Positions 44,711 to 55,742 of a stretch of 64,000 nucleotides of DNA are shown one piece after another (positions within the stretch are counted from its first letter, which is position 1; each line of letters starts with the position of its first letter). Where the stretch lies: NCBI GenBank assembly GCA_028386065.3, contig JAKUCV010003091.1, positions 1 to 64,000 of the forward strand. Direction: 5' to 3'. This DNA is from Turnera subulata (lineage: Eukaryota > Streptophyta > Magnoliopsida > Malpighiales > Passifloraceae). A program made the translations under genes and the position numbers. A model generated the notes under the pieces. It did no database searches, was not told the DNA's origin, and saw only the letters and a list, made by a program, of their open reading frames with translations.

Positions 44711-45400
44711 ATATTGTAAATCCGACGGGCTCATAGTTTGCCTATTTTTTTATTCTTTTTTCTATTTTTCCTAAAATTTAATTTCTTTAAAACTTTTCAT
44801 CATTTTGTAAATCCGACGGGCTCATAGTTTGCCTATTTTTTTATTCTTTTTTCTATTTTTCCTAAAATTTAATTTCTTTAAAACTCTTTATCATTTTGTA
44901 AATCCGACGGGCTCACAGTTTGCCTATTTTTTTATTCTTTTTTCTATTTTTCCTAAAATTTAATTTCTTTAAAACTTTTCATCATTTTGTAAATCTGACG
45001 GGCTCATAGTTTGCCTATTTTTTTATTCTTTTTTCTATTTTTCCTAAAATTTAATTTCTTTAAAACTTTTCATTGAATTAAAAATTCTTTCAAAACCAAA
45101 AGTGAATTTTTTTTAAGTAAATGAAAGATTTTAAAGAAATTAAATTATTATAAGTTATTATTTAATTAGTGGAAGTTAGATTTAAAGAAATTAAATTATT
45201 ATAAGTTATTATTTAATTAGTATAAGTTATTATTTTGTTTTTGAAATAATTTTTAATTCATTGAAAATTTTTCAAGAAATTAAATTTTAGGAAAAAAGGA
45301 AAAAATTAAAAAATGACAAATTGGAGGCCCCATCGGATTTGCAAAATGGGTTTTTTGGGTGGGTGAACCATTGCGGTCGAGCCAGTTTGACGTAACATGT
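44655..45400. mobile_element. Inverted-repeat (MITE-like) element with expanded 91-bp tandem repeat in one arm
   Basis: The left arm (TCGAACCAAC..TTGGCTCGAT, AAAACCCATATTGTAAATCC, CCTAAAATTTAATTTCTT) is matched by the inverted right arm at about 45250-45400 (TCGAACCTAC, ACTGGCTCGAC, AAAACCCATTTTGCAAATCC, CCTAAAATTTAATTTCTT). Exact ends and duplications were not resolved. Confidence 0.55.
44715..45075 (+). repeat. Four tandem copies of a 91-bp unit
   Basis: TGTAAATCCGACGGGCTCAT starts at 44715, 44806, 44897 and (with one change) 44988, an exact 91-base period. The units are nearly identical, so the expansion is recent. They lie in the left arm of the inverted-repeat element. Confidence 0.9.
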
Positions 45401-47916
45401 AGGTTCGAGTTCGACATATGTTGACGTGCACCGAAAAACATGCCACGTCAGCATTTTCCACCGGTTTCTAGCGAGAGAGACCAATGTGGGGCAACTAATT
45501 AGGGGAACAAAGGGATGAAAAGAAATCAAAATCCAACGCAGGGATGACTCCTAACTTTAGCGTCCAACACAAGAATGAAACAAGCTCGGATTTTTTTATA
45601 TAAAAAAAGGATAACCACTTTTCTTCCAAATAAACTATAATGACCGATTATTTTTATCTTTTGGTACAAAAATTAAATTATGTAGATGTAGTATTACTAA
45701 CTATTAAGGTTAACCTTGTTTAAAAATCCATGGAGAAGGAATGAACAACTTTCTTCTTTCTCCGCAAGAAAAAAGAAAAATTTTTTAAACTCAAGGAGCG
45801 TGTGGTCCACGCTTATGGACCGAGGATTTGGAGTAGCTCTCTCCATATGGTGTGATCCCGCTTAGCTTGTTGGTTGGCTCACGCACTTCCATATGGCCCA
45901 GTCAGTCTAGTCTGTGCAGGGTAAAACATTAAATGCGCATTGACGTTAAACGCGCGTCACTCATGTCGGAAGTGAGCCAACGTAGACAGCTCCTTAAATG
46001 CCGACAATTTATTTCTTCCCAAGTAATTCCGTGTCCTTGTTCCTCTCCTCTTTCAAACCACACTACTCACTCACTCCCCTCTCCTCCCCTCCCCTCCCAT
46101 GTTGTATCCATCCCCCACACCACACCCCCAACACCACTTTTGCACTTCACAACTCACGCGCCACAATCAGAGGTATGCGACCCGGATGGTATCACAGGAT
46201 TAATTGGGGCAAAATTCCCGATACCCGAGTATGGGAATAAAACTAAAAGAACCTCATTAATAGAAACAAAAAATGATTATCCTAGAATTGGTTGAGTAAA
46301 TTTAACTGCGTTTCCAGACTCTGACAAATTGCGAGTACATCAAATAAACAGCTTTTATTGTTGCACAAATTCACTACATAAGTGACTTGTAAATACCTGA
46401 TTTCATGTTCAGTCTTGATAGGCTATGTATATGTAATCTCTGATTGACTAAACATTAGAAATCAAGTCAATTATGGAGGAAAAAAATCGTCATATATTCC
46501 ATTGAGAGACGAAAGCAAAAATCCGTGCACTAAAAAAGCCTACATATATGCACCTGCTTCAGGCAACAAAGAATTGAATGCTAAATGTCAAAAATTTTGT
46601 AAGGGTTCTACAAGTGAGCTGTGAAGAATGCATTTGAAATATTGGGACACGATCAACAAGCCAATGAAGGCGACGGGTTTGCTCAACTAAAGCATAAGGG
46701 TTATTAACCACAAAGTCTTAATTTGAAGGTGAGGGTCCTTAATTAGTCTAACAGCATGGAGCGAATTATATATGCGGCTTATGTCAACTAAAGCAAAAAG
46801 GTTTTGATCCCCCCTTGTGAGGAGTAGGGTACAATAGTAGAACTTTTTGGGGGGAATATATAACTGGGTTCTGAGGAGTCAAACTTGTGATAGCTATTTC
46901 AATCTCGTGCGTAGTAGTTGATCAGGACTTTATTATATATAAGTGATTCATGGATTTGATAGAGGGAACTGTCTATCTGGATTCTGGGGCCTTATGCCCG
47001 CCCACTTCGATTTGCTTGATAATCGCAGGTGTGGGTGCTTTGCTCCAATACAAACTTGTGTGTGTAGACAAATTAATTTTGGGGCAAGTGAGCCCAGTGA
47101 TACGTTCTCATAAATAAGCTCCTGCTTACCAACTTCTGAAAGAAGAGGAAACGGAAAGAAAAGTGTTTCAAATAAGATATGGAAATGGAAGTGATAAAAC
47201 CAATTCTTGGTTTGGTGGCTGTCATAGACACTTCTTTTGCAAGTTAGTTCGGTACTAGTATTTACTTCTCAGTTTCACAAGAAAAGAAAAATTGTACTTC
47301 TCCATTTTTTTTTTGTTGAATTTCCAGTTGTTTTTATTTTTTTATGCCAATCGCGTGATATTATTAAAGTATGATGAATGTTGAATTCTCAGTTAGGGAC
47401 TTTGGTTGTGTTTTAAGTTTCTTTCATTTGGAACTTTTAGAAAACATTAATTTGCTCATATATATTCTAAATATATCTTTATCATCAAATAATAAAGTGA
47501 TAGAAAGCTATTTTAAATAAAATACTTGAAGAGTAACAATTTAATTAGACGTGAATGCTTTTTTTAATGCTAAATTAGACTTCAATGCTATTCCTGTTAT
47601 TATTAGGGTATCTAAATATTCTTAATGGTTATGCCATGAACCTCAAGTGCCTGATAAAAAAGGAACATTGAGAACTTCATTATAAAGAGTTCCACACTCA
47701 TCTGAATTATATTTTGTTAGACCATGGGTTCTACATAGTTGATATGACATCGAAAAATTTGTCACTTCATCAATTTTTACCGGATTCCAGTGACATTGAC
47801 CAAACTAGACTACAAGGATGAACGGAGGGATGCAAATAAACTGAAATCTAACATCGGAATGACTTCCAACTTTAGGGGCTAAAAGAGGGATAAAAAAGAC
47901 TTTAATCCCCTTGAAA
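45401..47916. other. Intergenic with repeat remnants
   Basis: About 46175-46245 is a decayed SINE 3' segment (GCGACCCGGATGG, GGATTAATTGGGGC, GGGAATAAAA). Bases 45460-45580 and 47770-47900 share a motif order (ACCGG.TTC.AG, GGGATGA, CCAAC..TTTAG) and are probably related DNA-element ends. No gene is supported. Confidence 0.35.
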
Positions 47917-47921
47917 ACTAC

Positions 47922-48754
47922 TGATGCAAACCAAGGCAAGACTAATGCACGCCAAGGCGACCAAGGAAGAAGCAATAGAGACAAACATGGAGCTTGGATG
48001 TATTCTAACAAGCTCACTGTGTATTCCAACAAACTCACTTTCCGAATCATATCCAAGATTCGTACTCACAAGAAGTTCAAGAAGAGATGGAAAATCAAAA
48101 TTGGAGAGGAGCTGAAACCGAAGCCCATCAATTTGCTGTCAGTTAAGGAGTAATTGACTCGAGAGCACATTGGGCCCAGTCGACATCAATCCACCTTCAG
48201 GAAGGTGTCGACATATCCATTTTATTTTTATTAATTATAGACTAGTTTTATTTTATTTTATTATTGTAAGGATTTAATTAGTGTCCAAGTTATGTGGGCT
48301 CAATTAAATCCTAGTCCATCTAGTAATAGGAGAGGAGGCGCCAAGACTTGGAGTTCAAGGAGGAGCCAGCGTTACTGTTCACCGACGTCACTGTTCACCG
48401 ACGTTACTGTTCACCGACTTTGAGGAGGTGTGTTCTCCTATAAATAGAACCCTTAGGGTTCATTGTTATTCAGATTATTTGAGTAGTAAAAAGTTCAGTT
48501 AAAACTTGAATAATCTCGGCCCAAAGAGAGGAGTCTCTTTGTTTGTTTTATCCTTTGTGCTTTGTTTCTTTGTTGTCTAGCACCGAGAGTTTAAGAGGTG
48601 GAGGGGCTTTCGCGTCCATCTGTTGCCTAACACGGATTGTTAGGAGGTGAAGAGCATCAGCGCAAGAACAGTGCACGATTGGTTGTGATTTGAGATCGGG
48701 ACAACTTTAAATATGAAGGTGCTTCTAGGACCGGCTAGGTGTGTTGTCGTATCA
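47922..48754 (+). mobile_element. 5' LTR of a gag-protease remnant LTR retrotransposon
   Basis: An 833-base LTR, TGATGCAAACCAAGGC...TGTTGTCGTATCA, is preceded by the target copy ACTAC (47917-47921). It has a TATA box CTATAAATAG at 48438-48447 and three tandem copies of a 15-16-bp unit, GTTACTGTTCACCGAC, at 48371-48418. Its partner LTR is 49710-50558. Confidence 0.92.
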
Positions 48755-49709
48755 ATTTTGGTAGCGGAGCTCAGGTTATCAAATCAATCAACTATCCTTT
48801 TATTTTTCTGTTGATTATTATTCTGCCGCAATTATTTTTTTTTTTAAAAAAAAGAGAAGAAGAAATCGATTGATTATATTTGATAGCCAAATTGTTTGCA
48901 AGAGAGGTTGAAGTTATTATAATGGAGTCGTTGCAATGGAGGGCCTTGAGTGATGCGCTGGTTCGAATCAACAACCGGTTGCTCGACGAGGACGAAAAAT
49001 TTGCAGAGCTCCGACGCGAAGCTAGAAACAACATGAAGGAGCTTAAACGCTTAATTGCGGGCGTGACCGGACAGAGAGGGCAGCAACCGCTGCCACAACA
49101 GCAACAACAGCCTCCTCCATGCCAACAACAACCCTCACCACCATTAGCGGAGGAACCAGTGTGCCGAGCTGAGCCACAGTAGAGGGACGAAATACCCGAC
49201 CCTCGGGAACAAGCCAATCATCGGAGACGTTTGGAAGACGAGGTCGAACATGAAGCTCAGGAAGAAGAAGATGCACCAATGGAAGATCAATTTGTGCAAG
49301 AGGCGCCTGCATCCGACCAACTACTTCTAGTGACGAGGCGAGCTCTTAGTGCACAATTGGAAGAAGATGAGACCGAGCAGAGGGAGAACATCTTCCACAC
49401 CAGATGCCATGTCGATGGAAGAGCATGCAGTGAGATCATCGATAGTGGAAATTGTGCGAATGTAGCTAGTGCCTTGATGGTTGAGAAATTAGAATTAGCA
49501 GTGTCGAGACATGATGTGTTTCTTTTGCAGGATGTTTCTTGTCCAAAAGGATTGCCGCCCCTAGGCGAAGATGGATCTATATATGGGGCGCCGATTACAA
49601 TCAAAAGGGAGCATCAGGTTTTAAGTTCCTTTTCTATGCGTTTAATGTCTAAATTGGAGAACATGATGAGTATCGATTCGAGGACGAATCGCTTTGAGGA
49701 GAGAGGGAA
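48755..49709 (+). mobile_element. Internal region: gag N-terminus and protease piece; RT and integrase deleted
   Basis: ATTTTGGTAGCGGAGCTCAG (48755 on) is the primer-binding region. The frame at 48880-49182 (MESLQWRALSDALVRINNRL, then Gln/Pro-rich) resembles a gag start and ends in TAG. The frame at 49231-49709 includes TRCHVDGRACSEIIDSGNCA and NVASALMVEKL, a retropepsin motif of Reina/Tekay-type elements, with DSG at the active site. It then jumps to DSRTNRFEERGND, which looks like the C-terminal tail of pol just before the polypurine tract GAGGAGAGAGGGAA (49696-49709). Everything between protease and the pol tail is missing, so the element is non-autonomous. LTRs and target sites are intact. 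Confidence 0.8.
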
Positions 49710-50558
49710 TGATGCAAACCAAGGCAAGACTAATGCACGGCAAGGCGACCAAGGAAGAAGCAATAGAGACAAACATGGAGCTTGGATGTATTCCAACAAG
49801 CTCACTGTGTATTCCAACAAGCTCACTTTCCGAATCATATCCAAGATTCGCACTCACAAGAAGTTCAAGAAGAGATGAAAAATCAAAATTGGAGAGGAGC
49901 TGAAACTGAAGCCTATCAATTTGCTGTCAATTAAGGAGTAATTGACTCGAGAGCACATTGGGCCCAGTCGACATCAATCCACCTTCAGGAAGGTGTCGAC
50001 ATATCCATTTTATTTTTATTAATTATAGACTAGTTTTATTTTATTTTATTATTGTAAGGATTTAATTAGTGTCCAAGTTATGTGGGCTCAATTAAATCCT
50101 AGTCCATCTAGTAATATGAGAGGAGGCGCCAAGACTTGGAGTTCAAGGAGGAGCCGACGTTACTGTTCACCGACTTCACTGTTCACCGACATTACTGTTC
50201 ACTCACTTTACTATTCACCGACTTTGAGGAGGTGTGTTCTCCTATAAATAGAACCCTTGGGGTTCATTGTTATTCGGATTATTTGAGTAATAAAAAGTTC
50301 AGTTAAGACTTGAATAATCTAGGCCCAAAGAGAGGAGTCTCTTTGTTTGTTTTATCCTTTGTGCTTTGTTTCTTTGTTGTCTAGCACCGAGAGTTTAGGA
50401 GGTGGAGGGGCTTTCGCGTCCATCTGTTGTCTAACACGGATTGTTAGGAGGTGAAGAGCATCAGCGCAAGAACAGTGCACGATTGGTTGTGATTTGAGAA
50501 CAGGACAACTTTAGATACGAAGGTGCTTCTAGGACCGGCTAGGTGTGTTGTCGTATCA
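49710..50558 (+). mobile_element. 3' LTR of the same element
   Basis: 849 bases, near-identical to 47922-48754, followed by ACTAC at 50559-50563. It has four copies of the TACTGTTCACC unit (50159-50223) where the 5' LTR has three, which accounts for the length difference. TATA box CTATAAATAG at 50242-50251. The reading frame of the internal region runs on into this LTR to 49878. Confidence 0.92.
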
Positions 50559-50563
50559 ACTAC

Positions 50564-51000
50564 TTAGATGAATTGGCCACTAAATAATGAGCTTAAATGA
50601 CCTACTAAGTCTTGTTCTTAAACCTCCAAGTCATTTCTCTACTTCACTATCCAAACTAAGCCTTCTAGTTCTAACATTCCTTCACATAAGCCTCTTAATG
50701 ATGTCTCTACTAAGTCCAAACCAAATTCCAAGACTGATTCTCACCATCCAATCCTCACATCACGATTCAGTTGGCTCCATAAGCGTAAACAAGTTGAACT
50801 ATTCATGAGCAACGATAGATCTAATTAGTGGATACTCTAACTCGAGTAATGCTTATTAAGCTTTAAGTCGAGCTCGAGTTTAATCGTGATGGACTCGTAA
50901 AGCTCGCAAGCCTTACCGAGCTTTCCTTTTTTTATAATGCTTAAACCCATGCATTGTATAGCTGAATGACTTAGGGATCCACGAGGTCGGTTGTCCTAGC
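50564..51000. other. Intergenic repeat-like sequence
   Basis: Bases 50620-50765 are similar to 52345-52490 (CCAAACCAAATTCCAA.ACTGAT), so a segment was duplicated or split by the intervening sequence. There is a TCGAGCTCGAG-type stretch at 50860-50910. No gene. Confidence 0.4.
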
Positions 51001-52010
51001 ACTACTCTTAGCCAACAAAATCTCTCCACTTTCGTCACTACGAACCAATTCAAATATTTTCAACATATTTTGTTCTCACTTGCTTGTTTCTAAAAAAAAT
51101 CTTCTTAGGAGATTGTTCGTCCCCAAACTACTCTAGCCAAATAAAACTCTCCTCTTTCGGTTCATTCATGTAAACCTTCATCTAGAAGTCTATTAGAGGT
51201 CGCTCATTACCATGCTCTTACTGGTATTAGTATACTCTTCCCACCCTCTTAGACTCCGAGTGTCACCCAAAATGTAACGTCTTAACCTAATGACTATGAC
51301 TATTTGTTCTTTACTCCCACGCTTCTCTTATAATCCCTATTTTTTTTCTCATATCCCAAACTTAACTACCTAACTCACACGTCACTGTCTACTACTCCCA
51401 ATCGCCGGTTCATTACATGGTTCATAGATCTGTGCCTGCCTTTATCTAGTTAGATATAAAATTATCTATTTTTCATTGTACCTCCTTCTCCTTGTTGTTC
51501 CTTTATAATCTCCCAACTTGACGACTGTAACTAGGAACCAACACGAGACCTTTTCAACATGCTTTGTCCTCACTCGCATGTTCCGTGAAAAATTCCTCAG
51601 GAGGTCACTCATCCCAAGATTACTCCAAGTCAAGCACGTTTAGCTTTGGAGTTTTTATCGAATAAGTACCGAAAAGGTAGGTGCACCTTGTTGATATAAT
51701 TAGTACCTATCAATCCGTTTAATCTGTTCTCAATTTTGCAGTCCCATACCTGTACAACCTCGAAATCACTTCATTAGAACTATTCTTAATTATACAGTTC
51801 CTTATCTGTATAATTACGAAATTACCCAACTGTGCAGCCCCATCCCTACACAAACTTAAGATCTCTCCTATTCGGATGTGGATTAGGTTCATTCATATGC
51901 CCCTTTGTCTAAAAGCCTGCCAGAAGTCGCTCCTTGTCCATGCTCACCCCCGACACCGGCATATACTTCCCGCCCTCATCGATCCCGGGTACCACACTCT
52001 TCTTAACTTA
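51000..52010 (-). mobile_element. Decayed 5S-rRNA-derived repeat, possibly a Cassandra TRIM
   Basis: 51597-51675, read on the minus strand, follows the 5S rRNA 3' half: CTTAACTTCGGAGTT-like, CAAGCACG, and the box C region GGATGGGTGACCTCCTG, with several changes. A more decayed copy lies at 51109-51150. Sequence on both sides of the two copies also matches (TTTTCAACAT.CTTTGTCCTC, CATTCAT.TG..CCTT). Two 5S-bearing repeats about 500 bases apart fit the size of Cassandra, a TRIM whose LTRs carry 5S sequence. Ends and primer site were not found; a 5S-type SINE is the alternative. Confidence 0.5.
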
Positions 52011-52818
52011 TGCTTGTCTACTCTTCATCAGTGTACATTACAAAGCTTTCATAACTTGTATAATTGTGTATCTTGCATAGCTTTTTCAATGTCCTTTTCT
52101 TCTCATCTTCATCTATGTTTTATGGTCTTTGATAATGTCCGCTTTTCGTACTCAAATCATTATCAATCCATTTTTTATTCTAATTATTGTGCCTTTTGTA
52201 TGAACTCTTGTAATTTTCATTCTGTTCATAAATAAAGTTGTTTCATTTGCATAAAAAAAAGAGAGGATGTGGACTACTGTAATTAGAATAAAAAAGTGAC
52301 ATGAGATTTTGTCATTATGTAATCATGTTGATATTGTAGCTCATAAGGTTCACCCTTTCTCAGCTCCATAGTCCAAAATAAGCCTCCTAATTCTAAAATT
52401 TCTTCACAAAAGCCTTTTAATGCTGTCGCTATTGAAACCAAACCAAATTCCAACACTGATCCTTACTATCAGACACTCAAACTGTAACTGTAATTTAGTT
52501 AGTTCTAAGGGTGTAAACGTGGTGATGCAATGATAAAATTTGTTTGTGGGTGTTTCAAAATTTATGAAATTCGCTAACTATTCGAGAGCTCATGACGTCA
52601 TCAAATGAAACGACATGACACGCTTTTACCAACACATATGGTAAATACATGGGAGTCAAATATTATTACAATATAATACAAGAATTTTACATAACAACCA
52701 ACAAGTAATACAACAGCACAATACTTTAGTACACAACCGTCACCTTGGCACATGGACTCTTATTTCAACGCATCGGAAGTAAACTAAAAATGCAGCAACA
52801 ATTATAACAACATATGCA
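52011..52818. other. Intergenic; possible retroposon tail
   Basis: AATAAAGTTGTTTCATTTGCATAAAAAAAAG (about 52231-52261) looks like a poly(A) end but no target duplication was found. No ORF with support. Confidence 0.35.
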
Positions 52819-54149
52819 TGAGGTTCGTGCAAAATCGGCTGCCAGTGCACAACGTTGCTGTTGTAAACAAGGTCGAATCACAGAAACTGCGAAACAATAC
52901 TGAGCTCGGGCTCTCGATCAATTAGACTGTAAAAAATAGAAATAAATACCCAACAATGATTTGAGTTCAGCAATTTAAAAATATAAAAGACAAATAAAGT
53001 AAATAGCAAGAAATTAAGACGAGTGAAATAATAAACAGAATGGATCACGCAAATAGTTCAGAGGAAAGAAAAGAGGGATGTCGATTAAGTGAAAAACTCA
53101 GTGGATGGAAACCTAGGTTGTCCGGGTTCACTACAGCACCGCTGTCTAACTATACCTTAACGTTCTGGTGCTTTAATTCGCCTACCTTGAAGGGCTACCT
53201 GACCTAAAGTGTTTATAACTACTGTCACTTGTAGATATAAACGTACCCTAGTTCTGGAACAACCTGTTTTCGTCAGTGAAGCTCTTCCCTAAGGCGCAGT
53301 GCCGCTGTGCCAGGCGCTGTTATCCTCAACTAACCCTAAAGTCTCTTTCGACGATCGGTAGGGATAGAGGTTTGATATAGAACGGTCTGAGTTCTTAGTT
53401 TCTCCGTTAGGTGCGTCACTAAGGCGTCTAAGAAGTGTTTGAGGGTGATCAAGCCGCAGACACTGTTAAGCTCTCTAAATCAAATCAAGGAGAAAACTAA
53501 TTGAAAGAAACCAGAAACTGAATCATAAATTAAACATCAATTCTGTAGCTACATCCCTTGAACCTAGACAGAAGAATTAGTTCATGGAGAAAGAAAAAAA
53601 CAACGAAGAAAGTGTTGTCGACATTACAATTGTAAAAACCTAAAAATAAATCACTTTTCTTCTAGCCTTAAGAATTCGTTTTTGCCGACTTCAAAGCTGT
53701 AGCCAACGTCCCTTTAGGGTTTTGTCTCTTCACTATTTTTATGCTCAAGTCTTCAATTAAAACCCTAAGTCTTGGAGAATAAGTAATCTTCATCAAAGTG
53801 GCAAAAATAAACTTCTTTTCAAAGAAGGAGTGTCCAAGTGCATCCTCCTGATTCTCCTAGAATGTAGGTGCAAATCGTCCAAAATAATAGGCTGAGCCGA
53901 AATTTCCTTGTCCACAGCGGCGCTGCTGACTGTCTGGACTGTTTCTACAAGCAGCGGTGCTGCTGAACCAAAAATTGCCAAATAAGCTCCAAATTGCGCC
54001 AAATTGCACCTGAAAGCAACCAAAGATGAGGAAAGATAGTTTGACTAAAAAAGAGGTGATTTGATACCTAAATGCATGAATAATGAATGAATGTAAGGCC
54101 AAAAGTCTACAGCGTGCGCTGTAAAATATGTGTAATTTCATGCACATCA
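52819..54149 (-). mobile_element. 3' LTR of Athila-type element
   Basis: Its first about 230 plus-strand bases match the LTR starting at 63779 (CGAAACAATACT, CTCTCGATCAATTAGACT, TTGAGTTCAGCAATTTAAAA). On the minus strand it begins TGATGTGCATGAAATTAC at 54149, directly after AAGTTTGGGGCAATT (polypurine tract). The left boundary near 52819 is less certain by a few bases. Length is about 1.33 kb. Confidence 0.8.
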
Positions 54150-55740
54150 AATTGCCCCAAACTTGAACCTTTGCTTGCCTTCAAGCAAAAACACGAATCA
54201 GAACATAGAGAAAATGTTGCGGCAGGAAATTACAAATGCTCTCTCAAATTAAACACATCAACAGTGCGTGTCATGCGCGCGGGAGTGCTTACTTCTCAAT
54301 ATCTTGTATATCTTTTTGAAAGAAATATCATCAGCTCAAATCCAGCAAAGTTAGCAGATACAAGGATGATCAGAAGAAAGCAGCATGTAACCTCTAACCA
54401 TCAAACTTTCTCATGCCGATATGATAAGTTAGGTAACAGGGCCAAAAACTGCTATTTCATAAGCCGACTCAAACTTTCAATCTCCACTAATGAACATCAA
54501 AGCATAAACAAGGATCAACAGGTCTTTCTTGGTCTTGTAATGGGGATAGGTTAGGCTACCAAAGAAAGGAAATAAAATGGTCTAACAACAGCTGCTTACC
54601 TTCCAAAATTCTAACTCAAATAGCTTCTTCTTCATATTAGCACATAATTAACCAAGAAAACCAAAATTTTGGAGCACATATTTGATTATAGGAGATAATG
54701 TGAGCAAAAGGTTTTTAAGGGAGCGTAATGGGTACCTCTTTTCACTTTTTGATTTGAATTTGATTTTCTCCTCTCTTTTTTTTTTCTTGTACCTTTATTT
54801 ATAAACTCCCTTGATCATACAATAGTACATTACAAATCTCCATATCATTGAATTACCAAGCTTTATTCATCAAATTTTGACAAACTCCTTCTTTTTCACC
54901 CAGCGGCGACGCTGCCTTGACACTATCGTCCTGAAAATTAGAACTAGGAAAGCAAGCAGATAGGGTCGGGTTAAAATTCAAAGAACAAAGCGCTTTTAAA
55001 AGCACCATGATGGTCGTGCAAGGCTCAAAAGGCTGAGGCGTGATGATGTGGGTAATATCAAAGGAAATCGACCAACAACCTAGGCACAAACAGGTTTGTC
55101 AAGTGAAATAGAGATATAGGTAAGATAAAGTCAAATTAAGTTCATCAAACAATGCCTATATCACATCTTTAAATATTCCAAGATGATAAAAATTTTGCCT
55201 CGAAAGAAAAGTAAGAGTCGGTTCTAAAATAGCTATCAACAGGTACTGCCCAAGTTTAAAGAAAAGTTTGGCACTTGTTACCTCGATGGGTATGATTACA
55301 GTGCTGAATTCAATTTCTTATCCTGCACCAACTACACTTAACTTGAAAAGAGCCATTATCGAGTGTAATTATAATTAAAAATAAGCAGGAATCAAACAAG
55401 TCAAGTAAGCAGCGGTGCTGTCAGTGTGCTGCGTCAACGAATAAGTCGAGAAAGCGCATATAAAAACCAACAACATACACAACACAAGTCATTTGGCCAT
55501 AACAACATAATGCATAAACAAACCACAAACAAAAAAATGCTAATTTCTGCCTCCCTCAAACGTAAATACCACAGTGTCCTCACTCGGGCAGAAATTTAGC
55601 ACAACAAAACAAAAACAGCAAAACATAACAAAAAGGGAGACACTCCCCCAAACTTGTCCAATAGAAAATAAAAGAACAGAAATAAACATGCTAAAAAGAA
55701 ACGTGAAATGCAAATCCCGAGAGTCGAGCCAAATCTCATC
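54150..55740 (-). mobile_element. Athila 3' non-coding region
   Basis: Between the extra ORF and the 3' LTR. The polypurine tract lies at 54150-54165. Only short broken frames are present (for example 54853-55089 minus); no domain is recognised. Confidence 0.6.
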
Positions 55741-55742
55741 AC

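Noticed and set aside
51597..51675. A functional 5S rRNA gene
   Set aside because: Only the 3' half is similar, with many changes.
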